Notes: generated by a model from the letters alone, not told the origin. Positions 51,280 to 62,480 are shown, counted from the first letter of the stretch. The stretch: DNA of 64,000 bases from Distichodus sexfasciatus (GCA_032718565.1 JAVGVS010000045.1:1333668-1397667), one strand, 5' to 3'. Numbers and translations are program-made.

Positions 51280-52105
51280 TATTTTTAATTTTCCTGAACC
51301 GTTCCAAAACACGTTTGCAATTTGCGGTGTCGTTTCTTTCTTATCTTAAGGATGCAGTATTAACTAGAGAGACATTTCTGCAAGAAAATGCAAATTTTAT
51401 TGCTCTCTTGCAGAAAGACTTGCACTGTAGTTGCTTGGCGGTTGCTAGAGTGTTGCTAGGTGTTACTGGGTGGTATTATATCAGGTTTTGTAGCTGTGCA
51501 TTGAAAACTGGCTGACTGGCACTTTGACTGAAATGCATTGAAGTCAGTGGGAAAGAATGAGGGATGATAAAAGTAAGAAAAAGACGAGTGCGGGTGAAAA
51601 CAAATTAAGATGTGTGTTCAGTGAGGTGCCCTGAGATGGCATAAGAACCGTGTTGACTGTTGTGCAAAAACGAGTCATCGCAATCACATAATGATTTCAA
51701 ACTGTTGATTCCTCATACTGTATGTCATAACTTTTCTTTTAACATTAAGGTAGAGTGAAACATACATTGCTGGCCGCTTCTGTCTTTGTGATGCTGATAT
51801 TTTTTAACAGTTATGTCTAATGCGTTTTTCCTTCTTTGAAACAGCGCTTTGTCTGTGTGAGGGTTTGCTGCGAGTGAAAAAGAGTTGTGATTTGAAGGCT
51901 GTGACCTTTCCTTTGCAAAAGGAGAAAAATACCAAAAGCAATCTCCCGCAATCTCGTTTTGGTGTGTGATATATTTATTATCCATTGTTGGTGGTCCATC
52001 ACTTGACTGGCTGCTTTTCGAGAGGCGCATTTCAGGAGATTTTCTTTTTTGAATAAAGATTTTGATCTTTTGATATTAAGTTTGTGACACCTCAATGTTC
52101 CTGTC
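51280..52105. other. Gene-free stretch, nothing recognised
   Basis: Contains a TTGCTTGGCGGTTGCTAGAG segment at about 51431-51475, similar to a common fish dispersed sequence. The rest was not recognised. Confidence 0.4.
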
Positions 52106-52110
52106 CTCTG

Positions 52111-52186
52111 TAGACTTGTGTTTGAGGCAAAACCTTTACATGATATATTCAGATTATGTCAAGGTTTTGCCTCAAACGCAAGTCTA
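52111..52186 (+). other. 26-bp inverted repeat, pre-miRNA-sized hairpin
   Basis: Arm 1 is 52111-52136 (starts TAGACTTGTGTTTGAGG) and arm 2 is 52161-52186 (ends CAAACGCAAGTCTA), with a 24-base loop. The single difference is a U.G wobble in plus-strand RNA, so the stem is fully paired. Directly after, GGCAAAAC..TGATACATTCAGATTAT repeats the loop side of arm 1. Confidence 0.85.
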
Positions 52187-52263
52187 TATAGGCAAAACAT
52201 GATACATTCAGATTATCAAATCAGTAAACATAAAAAATAAAGCTCTCATTAAGAAGTAATGTG

Positions 52264-52712
52264 TCATTCATTCATTCATTCCTTCATTCATTCATTCCTT
52301 CATTCATTCATTCATTCATTACCTGACCTGCTTAATCCCTATCAGGGTCATGGGGACTGGACCCTACCTTGGGACTTCGGGTGCGAAGTGGGAACCAATC
52401 CTGGGGTGTGTTTCCCAAAAGCATAGTTGATAACGTATTACTAACTAAGTTAGCAACACTATGTTAACTATACTACTAGAAAACGCACGCCTGGACGGGA
52501 ACCAACACACTGCAACACACTCTCACACCAAGGGGTCCAGTTTAGCATAACCAATCAACGTACAGAACACGCTTTCAATAGTGGGAGGAGCACCCGGAGA
52601 AAACCCACGGCAACATGGGGAGAGCTTAGAAACTCCACACAGAAAGACCCCATGACTGACCCAGAATCTTCTCGCTTTGAGGTGACACCACATCACCGTG
52701 CTGCCCCTCAAT
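52264..52712 (-). mobile_element. SINE S2, reverse, with ATTC tail and nested insertion
   Basis: The (CATT)n tail 52264-52320 is followed by AATCCCTATCAGGGTCATGG and the S2 body. About 52412-52492 is foreign (GTGTTTCCCAAAAGCATAG, AACTAAGTTAGCAACACTAT, a palindromic TAAC-rich piece). S2 then resumes at GGGAACCAACACACTGCAAC and ends CACATCACCGTGCTGCCC. Confidence 0.8.
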
Positions 52713-52789
52713 CATTTATATGTAAGTTAAAAAAAGTTTGCGATTTAAAAAAAATCATATATATACAAGTTGCATGTTCAGGTGGCAAG

Positions 52790-52995
52790 GTGGCACGGTG
52801 GTTAGCACTTGCCTCACAGCAAGAAGGTCCTGGGTTCGATCCCCAGTTTGACTCCGGAACAAGAGGTCCAAATCCTATATCCAGTGCTACCATCATCAGG
52901 TCCCTGAGCAAGACCCTTAAGTTGCTCTGTCCCTGAAATTAGAAACGTGGAAGCTGCTCTGGATAAAATGCTGTCAATGAAATTGTAAAAGCACT
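52790..52995 (+). mobile_element. Composite SINE: S2-type head joined to S3-type tail
   Basis: The head GGCACGGTGGTTAGCACTTG and GGTCCTGGGTTCGATCCCC (perfect B box) is followed by GTCCCTGAGCAAGACCCTTA and GCTGCTCTGGATAAAATGCT, which is the S3 tail. Confidence 0.75.
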
Positions 52996-52999
52996 TCAT

Positions 53000-53615
53000 T
53001 GTAGAAATCTGTAAATGTCTAACTTGTGGAGCAGATGAAATGCTAATTTGTTAGAAGTTGAGTAGTTCAAGATTTGCAATGTTGGATCCACTGTTAAAAT
53101 GTCACACTCTGGCATTTCATTAGTTAAATGACATCATTTGAGTGTATTAATGACTAACTGTCTATCGTTGGCATTTAAACTTTTCAGATTTTACCAACCT
53201 TTGTCCTCTGTGATTAAATGTTACTCACCAGCTGAGAGAACAGTGTTCAAACTCCCTTCCTGTGTTTAACATTTATAGAAATAGAAATTAGGCAAAATCA
53301 TTCTTTTACAGTCCTGGTGAGAAACACTGCCTTGAGCTCCTGAGTGCTCTCCACCTGAATGTAATGAAGTGTTTGGAATAACAGCTGGGCTCTATATTAC
53401 TGAAATTGCTGCTAATTACACAGGTCTTTTAGGCATCCTTGTTTTTAATGTTTAGTAATTAGTCTGAATATGGAAGAATATGTAAAAGTGAATGTCTGGT
53501 AATGATCTAAAATGTTGTGTTTTAACAGATTTCATGCTCTGCTAAGAATAAACGTGATTTTAGGATTTTGACTTTTTCCCAGAGAGGAAATGCATCCGAG
53601 GGGATAAATTTAAGT
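53000..53615. other. Gene-free stretch, nothing recognised
   Basis: AT-rich, no signal recognised. Confidence 0.4.
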
Positions 53616-53619
53616 TTGG

Positions 53620-53735
53620 GAGTTAAATTGAGGAGTTATCCAAAGCAACTTCCTTTTCCTAATTACCTGGAGTTATGAGAGCAACTAGGGGTTTAGGGTC
53701 TTGCTCAGGGACTCAGTGGTGGTAGTGTTGGAGGT
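53620..53735 (-). mobile_element. SINE S3 fragment, reverse
   Basis: GAGCAACTAGGGGTTTAGGG, CTTGCTCAGGGACTC and GGTGGTAGTGTTGGAGG are present. It is interrupted by the R3 element; the S3 head resumes at about 54315 (GGAGGTAGGATTCAAACCC). Confidence 0.7.
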
Positions 53736-54312
53736 TAGGGATGTTTGAAATTAATCACATAATCGATGCATCACAATGCAGCCCTAGACAATTCTGCATC
53801 GATGCAATGGCAGACCATAATTGGTCATAACACAGGTTTTCCACTGACGGCCTGCTGCCCCCTGGTGGTCCGCGGCATCATTGCAGGTGGTCCGTGACGT
53901 GAGATCCAGTTTAACTACTGAAATCACTTTTTTTTTAAATTATTTCATTTCTTTCATTTTATAAAAACATTTCCAGATGAATTAGGGATCTTTATGAAAA
54001 AATAGTTTAATGCAAATATCTAAAAAGTAAAACAAATCCCCACACACACGGACATGCAGTGGACAGCTGGAGATTACTGCTTAGTCTGAGTGGTGGTCCC
54101 TGGGACAGAAGCAGTTGAAAATTCCTGGATTAAATCATAATTAAAAAGTAGTAACTATGACGTCCTGATCTGTGATCCGTGCCCACTCTACGTATAATGA
54201 GAAGTAATGTAGAAAAATTGATCGGATGCATCAAGATATTGTATTTAAATGAATCGTTGACCTGATAATCATAATCAAATCAAATCGTGAGAACAGTGAA
54301 GGTTCACCTCTA
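53735..54312 (-). mobile_element. R3-family element inserted into an S3 SINE
   Basis: It starts TAGGGATGTTTGAAATTAAT and ends near GAGAACAGTGAAGGTTCACC. It matches 37530-38085 in reverse. The flanking S3 halves carry GGTAGTGTTGGAGG on the left and TACTGGAGGTAGGATTC on the right, placing the insertion after the SINE. No ORF was found. Confidence 0.75.
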
Positions 54313-54339
54313 CTGGAGGTAGGATTCAAACCCACAAAC

Positions 54340-54530
54340 TCTTAGCAGTTGGTAGTATAACGGCTAGGGAGTTGACCCCCTGATCAGAAGGTCACTGGTT
54401 ACCACAGAGGTACTCATGAGCAAGGTACCCAAGCACCGAATGTCAGCTGCCCACTTCTCCTTCACGGATGGATCAAATGCAAAGGTCACATTTGGTTGTG
54501 CTGCACTATGTGTTGTGTTCCTAGCCACTC
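54340..54530 (+). mobile_element. tRNA-derived SINE S1
   Basis: CAGTTGGTAGTATAACGGCT, AGGTACTCATGAGCAAGG and TTGGTTGTGCTGCACTATGT are present; the tail is short. Confidence 0.8.
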
Positions 54531-54599
54531 AACCACCACCAAACATATACGGTATACAGTGAGATCATAATGAGATCTCTCAAAGCCTCTTCCTCACCT

Positions 54600-54716
54600 C
54601 TCAACACCCCAAACCCCCTTCACTCACTCGCTCACCACACACCTTCACCATGATTCAAACCCACAACCTCCAGCACCAGAGGCAGTACGCCTACCACCTG
54701 AGCCACCGTGCCTCAC
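54600..54716 (-). repeat. tRNA-like SINE head, reverse
   Basis: On the minus strand it reads GGCACGGTGGCTCAGGTGGT, then GTGGGTTTGAATCATGG (B-box-like). The body does not match S1-S3. Confidence 0.55.
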
Positions 54717-54719
54717 AAA

Positions 54720-55635
54720 TCTCATTTCAGCCTTCCTATCGATGTCTCAACAAGATGTATATGCATTTGTTCAGAAAGTTCCACCACATCTCTGCTCAGT
54801 GAAGTGATACATCTGTAACCTGGAGGCCTATTTTATCGCAGACTTGTTACTGTATTGATTTGTTCTCATAAAAGAACATTAAAGACCAACAGAAAACTTG
54901 CTAGGGTGACGCTCCAGGACAGGTCATCCACCCTACACATGGCTAATGTATTTTCTCATTTTTCGTGTGTGCTGAGAAGGGTTAGATTATTAGCAACTCG
55001 TTTTCCCAGCAGCTCCCAGTGTTCCAGCAGTGAAAAATCAGAAACTAGGCCAGACGGACAAAAGTACAGACGCTGTGATTAGCAGGGACACTTTTGAACA
55101 GTTTAAGAGGCCAGTGAATAAAGACCAAAGACTGCTGGAAACTGGTGCCCTATAATGACCTTTACTGGGATGGAAATGAAAGTTAGTTTCCAACTGAGAG
55201 AAAGAGATTCTTTGCTAAAAAGCTCTCGAACACAACCTAAGACTTATTGTGAAATCTGTTTCAAGTGAACACCTGCTTTTCATTTTCTTGGAATGGTCAA
55301 AAGCAGCAGTAGGTCATTCTTGCTTCATATGCCCTTGTTCCCTGAGGGGTTATTTGAATAGATTTTCTAAAGTGCCTTTCATCAGATCATGTTTTAGACA
55401 GTAATCTTTACATAAATGGAGATCCTTAAAAAGTCCTGGACTGAGTTTGCAGACAAGAGTGTTTAAAAAATCATTGCTGTTTGCCCAGAATTTGAGGCAA
55501 AGCAGTTGCCTTTTGGGTCAAAGGTTTTGTTCCTTGTGGTGTATTAAACTCAATTTTATTTTTGTTGTAATGCTGGATGTGTTGTTTTAACATATGCAAT
55601 ATAATTATTTAAGTTTGGGAAGTTTAGTTACCGTT
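54720..55635. other. Gene-free stretch, nothing recognised
   Basis: Unique-looking, no domain or repeat recognised. Confidence 0.4.
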
Positions 55636-55637
55636 AG

Positions 55638-55760
55638 GGCTGGACAATATGACCTCATATCAATCACGATTAATAACACTTTACCTTGATTACGATTAAT
55701 GAACAATGATTTTGTTTTTGTTTTGTCCTTATAGTTCAGTACTGTAAATATTCTATCTTG
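55638..55760 (+). repeat. R1-family fragment
   Basis: AGGGCTGGACAATATGACCT, CCTTGATTACGATTAATGAA and TCAGTACTGTAAAT are present. Confidence 0.6.
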
Positions 55761-55949
55761 ATCGACTTCAGTGAGGCATTACATTTGCGTTTGTTTGACA
55801 TTGTTTAACGCCAACCTGTGTTAGTTTGGTGTGTTTACTTGTTTACCTGTGGTTCATCCTTGTGAATAGTTCTGCATTGAGTTCATGAAAAAAATCAACT
55901 TTCTTCTTTTAAAAATCCTGCTTATACAGCCACATTCTTCCACACTTCC

Positions 55950-56200
55950 TGAATCAGAACACTTTTGGAATCAGGGGACATATTCAGTCCTCCAGAACGT
56001 CAAACAAACGGCATGTAAATGCAATAGTGACGTTTTCTCTTTGCGTTCATCTGGATTTTGGCAGAAACTGACAACATCTCAACGTGCAGCTGAGCAAATG
56101 CATGTGGATGCCCTGATTCGCTCCAATTAGCAGAAAAACGGTCAGCGTTCAATCAGCACTCACCTGACGCCACGAATGCCAGAAAAACTGTAATGTATTT
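55950..56200. repeat. R6-related degraded repeat
   Basis: GGGGACATATTCAGTCCTCC, AACGTGCAGCTGAGCAAATG and TCACCTGACGCCACGAATGC resemble the inverse of 39990-40300. Confidence 0.4.
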
Positions 56201-56204
56201 CTGG

Positions 56205-57080
56205 GAGCATCATTGTTTAGAAGTAGAGATATTTTCCTTTACTTATCATACTCTAGAGTTTGAGTTTTGGAAAAATCTTTGATATTTGATGTGGAGAGAT
56301 ATCAATACTGTGGATCTGCTTTCTCACAGTTGGGTAACATGGGGAAACTACAGATGCCTCTTGAGATCTTCTAGCTGTTTATGAATCCTCCAGGCTATGA
56401 AAAACTACATTTGGAACTTTTCCTTTAAAGCAATGCCTAAAAATCGTGAAGCCGAATAGACGATTCCAACCAGATGCCATTGAGTCATTGTCTCTCTTTT
56501 TAATCTTCACAATGGCCTGCCTCTCTTTCTAGATTTCATATATTCACAGATTCTCTCTGACGTTGATAATATGGACTTTGATTGAGAACATGAGTTTGTG
56601 TCTCCTACAGCTCTGTTGGCAGATCGCTGCTGACAGACATCTCAGATTGGCTTTCATGTTCCCCACGGCAGGCGCATCAGGCCGCTCGTGTAGCTCTAAC
56701 CCCATGCCGAGTTTTTGTAAAGTAACACTGCTAGAAAAATGTTTCTGCTGTCAACCTCTCAGATCGCTTTTAATTCCCGTGTTTAGACAACCTGCTTTTC
56801 AAATCATGGCCTGCGGCGTTTGGACACCTGTGAAGCCTTGGTGATGCTGCCCTGCAGGGTTTCGACCACTTGGAAGTGTGTGTGGAGGCTTCCAGCTGTT
56901 GATAAATGTTAAGTGATAGCCTAGCCATGTTCTTTTGCCTGAAGTTGGTGCTTTTATACTTGCAAACCGGTTCTCAGCCACCACCCAAGACTTCAAGCAC
57001 CATCTCTCTACCCACAAACCTGGTTTCTTTCAGCTTGCAGAAAGATAAGTGAGTGTTTGAGGTAAGGGATAAAAGTGGGA
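56205..57080. other. Gene-free stretch, possibly conserved non-coding
   Basis: 56560-57000 is of balanced composition without repeat signature (GCTGACAGACATCTCAGATT). No gene was recognised. Confidence 0.35.
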
Positions 57081-57084
57081 TTTT

Positions 57085-57890
57085 TATGAACAATAGGGGG
57101 CGCTAATAATGCTATATAAATTTATGCAGTCTGATTCACTGAGGCACTAATTATACAATAACTCTATATGAACAGTAGTGGGTGCTAAAACTTTATTCAT
57201 TCATTCATTTTCCAAACCGCTGTAATCCCAACTGGGGTCGCGGGGGGACCGGAGCCTATCCCGGCAACTTTCGGGCACATGGCGGGGACCAGCCCTGGGC
57301 AGGCGCCAACACACCGCAGGGCACACACACTCACACAGTCACACCCTAAGGGCCAATTTAGAGTCATCAATTAACCTATAACGCAAGTCTTTGGACGGTG
57401 GAAAGAAACTGGAGCACCTGGAAAAAACCCACGCATACACAGGGAGAGCATGCGAACTCCACACAGAAAGGCCCTACAGCCGTCCCCGGGGTTCGAACCC
57501 AGGACCTTCTCGCTGTGAGGCGGCAGCCCAAACCACTGCGGCACCGTGCCGCCCTGGTGCTAAAAATGCTACATGAATTTATGTAGTCTGATTCACTGAG
57601 GCGCTATAGCAAAGCTGAAACTTGGTCAATAATTAGGGATGGTGTGCTGCTTAGCATTTAATTAAAAGCGTAGTGATCTCCCTATTTAATTTGCATAATA
57701 TGCAAAACAGACTTTTGCGAACTCCCTCTATGCCAATTAGCTAATTAGAGCAATTGAGGTATCAAATGAATTTGCGGACTCGTCCTAATGTCATAGCGAG
57801 CTTGTTTGCGATTCTTTTGCTAATTCTGACTTCTGACTTCACTGACTCCTTTCACTGATGCTTACTGCATCAGTTTTGTGAATTTGCTTG
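57085..57890 (-). repeat. R4-family repeat, copy 2, split by a SINE
   Basis: CAATAGGGGGCGCTAATAAT, CAGTCTGATTCACTGAGG (twice), GGTGTGCTGCTTAGCATTT and TTGCTTGGACCCCGC match 870-1300 in reverse. The S2 SINE at 57191-57555 interrupts it. Confidence 0.8.
57191..57555 (-). mobile_element. SINE S2, full length, with 10-bp target duplication
   Basis: The ATTC tail is at 57196-57210 and the head end is GCGGCACCGTGCCGCCC. The flanks GGTGCTAAAA at 57181-57190 and 57556-57565 are identical. The B box GGGTTCGAACCC is intact. This is the best-preserved S2 in the window. Confidence 0.92.
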
Positions 57891-57894
57891 GACC

Positions 57895-58705
57895 CCGCGA
57901 ACAGCTATATTAATACTTTTTTCTTTTCTTCTCATATTAGAACACTTGCTGAATTTATGCAGAGGCACAAAAACCAACCACCAAAAGTAAAAATAGTTTT
58001 ACCACACATTTCTGAATTTTTTTTTCTTTGCTTTGATCTATTAATATATGCAACATTTCTAGAATTTGCGCATTACAAGATAGATCCTGCTTACTGCATG
58101 TTACACAGGAGGAAAAGTCAGAACATAGTAGGGATTAGTTAGTTCCAGTTGACCTTAAGCACAGTCCATATTAAGGAAAAATGCATTAATGAAATAAACA
58201 TGAAATGAATCCTGGTGCCTGAGGATATGGGTCAGGGGTATGTGATCAGAAAGCAAAGAACTGTGAATATTTGACTACCAAAAACATGCTCAATTTTGAA
58301 GAACGCATCCTGCCAGCCGTGACTCACAGATTAACTCATGGAATCATACCTGGGGAATGAGATTCATATGTGGAGGCAGTAAAGTTTTTAGGTTTCTATA
58401 GTAGTCTAGTTTAATAGTTTGCTGTTATTTGCTTAAGTTACTTTCAAAAAAATAACTTAATGTAAGATATTGTCACTTCAAGTCAAAGTCAAGTCAAAGT
58501 AAACTTTATTGTCATCTCTACTATATAGAAGTAAATACAGAGACGAGACAACGTGGCACCAGTTTCTACAGCAAAAATAAGGCACATAGAGTAAGCAATA
58601 TACTGTATACACAGACTATAAAATATAAAAATGCTAAACTAGAGGTAGAAAAGAGAGTGCAATATAGTTACATACAGAATACAAACTGCAGCTTTGATCC
58701 TGGAA
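57895..58705. other. Gene-free stretch, nothing recognised
   Basis: Contains a TCAAGTCAAAGTCAAGTCAA run (about 58478-58500), a common fish dispersed tail, and AAACTTTATTGTCATCTCTA typical of an RTE/SINE-like end. Not classified. Confidence 0.4.
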
Positions 58706-58711
58706 TTATCT

Positions 58712-58950
58712 TTTTGCGTGGGTTTCCTCCCACAGTCCAAAGGCTTGCAATGTAGGTTAATTGCCAACTCTAAAATTGGCCCTGTACAGTGTGAATTGGA
58801 GTGTGAATGCGTGAGTGTGTGTGCCCTACGGTGTGTTGGCCCCTGCCCATGGTTGGTCCCCACACTGCGACCATAGTTCTCGGGATAGGCTCCGGTCTCC
58901 ACAACCCTGATAGGGATTAAGCGGATAATAGATTAATGAATGAATGAACA
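58712..58950 (+). mobile_element. SINE S2, 5'-truncated
   Basis: TTGCGTGGGTTTCCTCCCAC, TAATTGCCAACTCTAAAATT and GGGATAGGCTCCGGTCTCC, with a (ATGA)n tail at 58932-58950. Confidence 0.85.
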
Positions 58951-58954
58951 CATG

Positions 58955-60175
58955 CCAGTATCGTAACAACAGTCAAGTGGAGAAAATTACAGTCGTATGT
59001 GCAATGTTTCACAAAATGTTCTTGAATGTAAGCTGTAATGTCGAGCCTTGTGACCACATCCACACACCGGCACAGCACACACACACTAATATAAACTTAA
59101 GATAAGCTTACTTCTTGGAATTGAGGTGAATTAGACACACCTTTTAACATCCGTTTTCTACAATCTTAAGCTTATCAGATGAATTTCAAGCCACTAATCT
59201 AAAATGACTGATACTGTCCCTCCCAAACCGCTTTCCCATTCTCAAGGAGTACGAAAGCTTGTGCCCTTGTGCTCTCAAGGCTATGGCCCAGATCAATAGT
59301 TACTCTATACAACAGTCAATAGGGACTTAATAAATTTGCCTGCTCAGGGGTTTATCTGAGCTAGGCAGCTGTTTTTAATTTAATACAGTGTGTTGAGTAG
59401 AGAGGCATTGAGGTGAAAAAGATCTGCTAAAGGATGGAAGCTTTCGACAAAATTATAGTACTGATGATATATAAAACAGAGATAAGAATAAGTTAAAGTA
59501 TAGAAAATATGTAAAATTATAAAATATGCTTTTTCAGAACTGCAGTTTGAAAGGCTTTATGTTTTACCATTTAAATCACAGTCAATGTCACAGTATTTGT
59601 AAAACTTAAGTAAAGCTTAAGCATTGCTATTTTGACCGCTGCAAATACCCAGCTTTGTTAAGGAGCAAGGAGAAGCCTGGTTTGATATCCAGTGTTCATA
59701 TTTGATGTGACTTTTAGCTGAGAGTGATACCGTTACTGGAAGTTTCTCATGCGTGCGCAGCCAGAGCAGATGGCCGTGTTTGTCATTGAGAGCGCTGGCT
59801 CATGTCCGGCCCTGGCACCGGTCCAGATGAGAACTCTTCTCTGACTGTCTATAATGGGTTCACAAGAGGATCACTGGACCCTGTGATCCCCTCACTCACC
59901 GCACATTGCCCTCCCAAACACCCTGAAAGCCCTCTGTCATTCCTCCACGCTTTCATCTCTGCACCTTTTTTAATAATTCCACATCTTTATAATGGCTCGG
60001 CCGGCTGAGGTTGATGCAGTTAAGGGGATGAGGAAATGAAGTGGAAGAAAGTGGCTCGGTAATGAAGGGCAAACGCTGACACGTGGTTTGTGGCGTGAAG
60101 GAATCTTTAATTCCCTTCGGCCAGACACTTAACCTGTGTGCTGATGCTTTTTAGAGTTTCTTCGATGAACCAATT
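58955..60175. other. Gene-free stretch; possible conserved block 59690-60160
   Basis: 59690-60160 is GC-balanced and repeat-free (GAGCGCTGGCTCATGTCC; AAGGGCAAACGCTGACACGT). Non-coding regulatory role is only a guess. Confidence 0.35.
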
Positions 60176-60179
60176 AAAG

Positions 60180-60412
60180 TGAGTGGTTATTTATTATTGT
60201 GAACACAGCACAGCACATGGCGCACCACAACCAAATGTGACCTCTGCATTCGACCCACCCTTGAAGGAGCAGTGGCAGCTGACATGCCTCACCCAGAGAG
60301 CAGGGCTTGTCTTCTGTACCTTGCTCACAAGTATTTCAGTGGTCCAAGTCTGGGACTTGAGCCGGCGACCCTTTGATCACAGGTCCAACTCCCTAATCGT
60401 TACAACCCTCCG
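60180..60412 (-). mobile_element. tRNA-derived SINE S1, near full length, reverse
   Basis: GTGAGTGGTTATTTATTATT, GCACCACAACCAAATGTGAC, CTTGAGCCGGCGACC and CTAATCGTTACAACC are present. Confidence 0.88.
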
Positions 60413-60552
60413 ATAGGCCCCATAATCCTTGTTGGATCAGATCAATTTAATTTTCAATTTCAGTCTTCTTTTGGCCCATGCATTGATTAGGATCATTTTT
60501 GCTCAACTGGGTGTGATTCTTAGAGAAGAAGGCAGGGGTCTACAGGATTGAC

Positions 60553-60772
60553 ACAGCACACAGTGCACCACAACCAAATGCGACCTCTGCATTTGACCCC
60601 TCTGTGAAGGAGCAGTGGGCAGCTAACATGGGCAGCGCCCAGGTTCAGTGCTTGGGGACAGTATCTTGCTATGAGTACCTCAGTGGTACCTTTTTCCGGT
60701 CTGGGAATTTGAACTGCCGACCTTCCAATAATGGGATGAACAATCTAACCGTTACGCTATCAACTGCCCTAA
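60553..60772 (-). mobile_element. tRNA-derived SINE S1, reverse
   Basis: CACAGTGCACCACAACC, GAGTACCTCAGTGGTACC and CGTTACGCTATCAACTGCCC are present. It is the second S1 in this orientation within 400 bp. Confidence 0.86.
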
Positions 60773-60834
60773 ATTTGATTGGACATGGAACACAGATCAG
60801 ACCATAGCTACTCCCGGGATAATCTTTTTAACTA

Positions 60835-60955
60835 GAATATTTATACCACAGCCAGAAAATCACCAAGCAATGTCATTATGATATATTCTATTATGGTCTG
60901 CCACTGCATCACAATGCATTGATTATGTGATTAATTTCAACACCCCTATTAGACA
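60835..60955 (+). repeat. R3-family 3' fragment
   Basis: CCACAGCCAGAAAATCACC, AGCAATGTCATTATGATATA and TGATTAATTTCAACACCCCTA match 37690-37735 and 38050-38075. Confidence 0.65.
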
Positions 60956-60959
60956 GCTT

Positions 60960-62050
60960 GCTTTTGTACTTTACAATATTAAACAGCATCTTCAAATGAC
61001 TCTTTCTTTATCCTGATTTAATAAATTAGAGCCAGCCATTCCACTTATCTGTTTTAGTTAATGATATCTAACTACAGTAAAAGTGGTGTGCCTCATCTCG
61101 ATGTTTGCCCCAAATTGCTGGTGAGATTACTTGTGTTGAACCAAAACCTTGATAAATTCCTTTAAAAGTCACTGCTTTTTATCTTGCTTCCTAATGAGTC
61201 AATGAAACAGCTTTGACGTCGTAATCTCACTTTCTCACCATTTCTTCGGGAAGCAATTGCACCTAGTCACAATGTGGTCTAGTTTGTGGGCTGACAGGCT
61301 ATTCATTCTTCTTCGTGCTGATACCTCGTTGCTCTGCCCACTCATACCCTTTTCCTCTGACATTCTCAGATAAATACAGCCAACTAGAGTTCCATTAATA
61401 AGCGAAAAATGAGAAGCATTAGAGTATTGAAAGTTATTTTAAATTGCTGTGTTATAGAGGTATGTTATGGGAATAATAAATATTATGTTTACAGAATTAG
61501 TTAAACCGACCAACTGAGTCTATTTGGAACCTTTTTGTCACGTATCCCCCTGGACTTTACTCCGGCTAGCCACCAGAGGTCACCCCTGTTCTGGCTTGTG
61601 TCTGTCTCGTGTGGTATGTCTGTCGTTTCCTTTTGTCCTGCCACTGTGTGTCCTGACTGGTTAGTTTAGTCTAATTATCACTTACTGTTCCTGGTTTCCC
61701 TGCTCTGTTTTTTTCATTGGTCCAGTAGATTTGTTTCCCACCGCCTTTTAACTCAGTTATGTTAATCTATTGGTGTAGAATTTAGTATCTTGCTTGGTTC
61801 TAATCAGTTTGCATCTGTTTAGGTTAATTAGCTCCCAACTTAGGTTTGTCGTTCCCATCGGTGTATGTTGGACCAGGTTCGTTTTACTCCACATTGTTTT
61901 TTGCGTCTTTGGAAAAGAAAAGTTTTGAGTTTTCATTTTGTGGTCATTGTCCCAGAATTATTTTGTTTGTATAGAATGAAAGGTTGCTTTGCACTGGTGC
62001 CTCAGATTCTTGTGTCAAGCCAGTGTACACTTTGTGAGACATTGGACATT
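60960..62050. other. Gene-free; repeat-free block 61130-61350
   Basis: 61130-61350 (GATAAATTCCTTTAAAAGTC; GGAAGCAATTGCACCTAGTC) may be conserved non-coding DNA. 61545-61880 is T/C-rich and resembles an old retroelement end, not classified. Confidence 0.35.
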
Positions 62051-62054
62051 GTGG

Positions 62055-62115
62055 GACGGATGGTAGTCGAATGATTAGGGAGTTGGGCTTGTGATCAAAA
62101 AGGTCAGCGGTTATA
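62055..62115 (+). repeat. SINE S1 head fragment
   Basis: GATGGTAGTCGAATGATTAG and GGGAGTTGGGCTTGTGATCA. It is cut by the R7 repeat. Confidence 0.6.
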
Positions 62116-62480
62116 TGCTGCGTTCCATTTGCCATTTGATCGGAATTTTTACCTGAAGTTACCGTCTCAAGTTACTGATCCTGTTCGCTTTTTTGTTCGG
62201 CTAACTAGACTAGTTATTTGTTTTTACAAGCCAATTTAGCATCAGCACTTGATAAACGTCATGTAATACAGTATTTTACATTTAACATGACCGTAGCAAC
62301 ACCTCTATTGACTACAACAACACTGTATTATGTACACAGCTGACCAAGTTAGACACAAGCAACACTGAAGTGCTAAAAATGTGAAAAATCAAAGCATTTA
62401 TTACAATCTTTGCACTGAGCATCCATCTTGGATTCTGAATTTGGGGTCCTCTGTGCTGCTCCGAAACATTTGCTCAGGTG
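62115..62480 (+). repeat. Dispersed repeat R7, copy 2, inside an S1 head
   Basis: It starts TATGCTGCGTTCCATTTGCC and ends with CATCTTGGATTCTGAATTTG and CTCTGTGCTGCTCCGAA. S1-like head sequence lies on both sides (62055-62115 plus; 62512-62550 minus). Confidence 0.65.
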
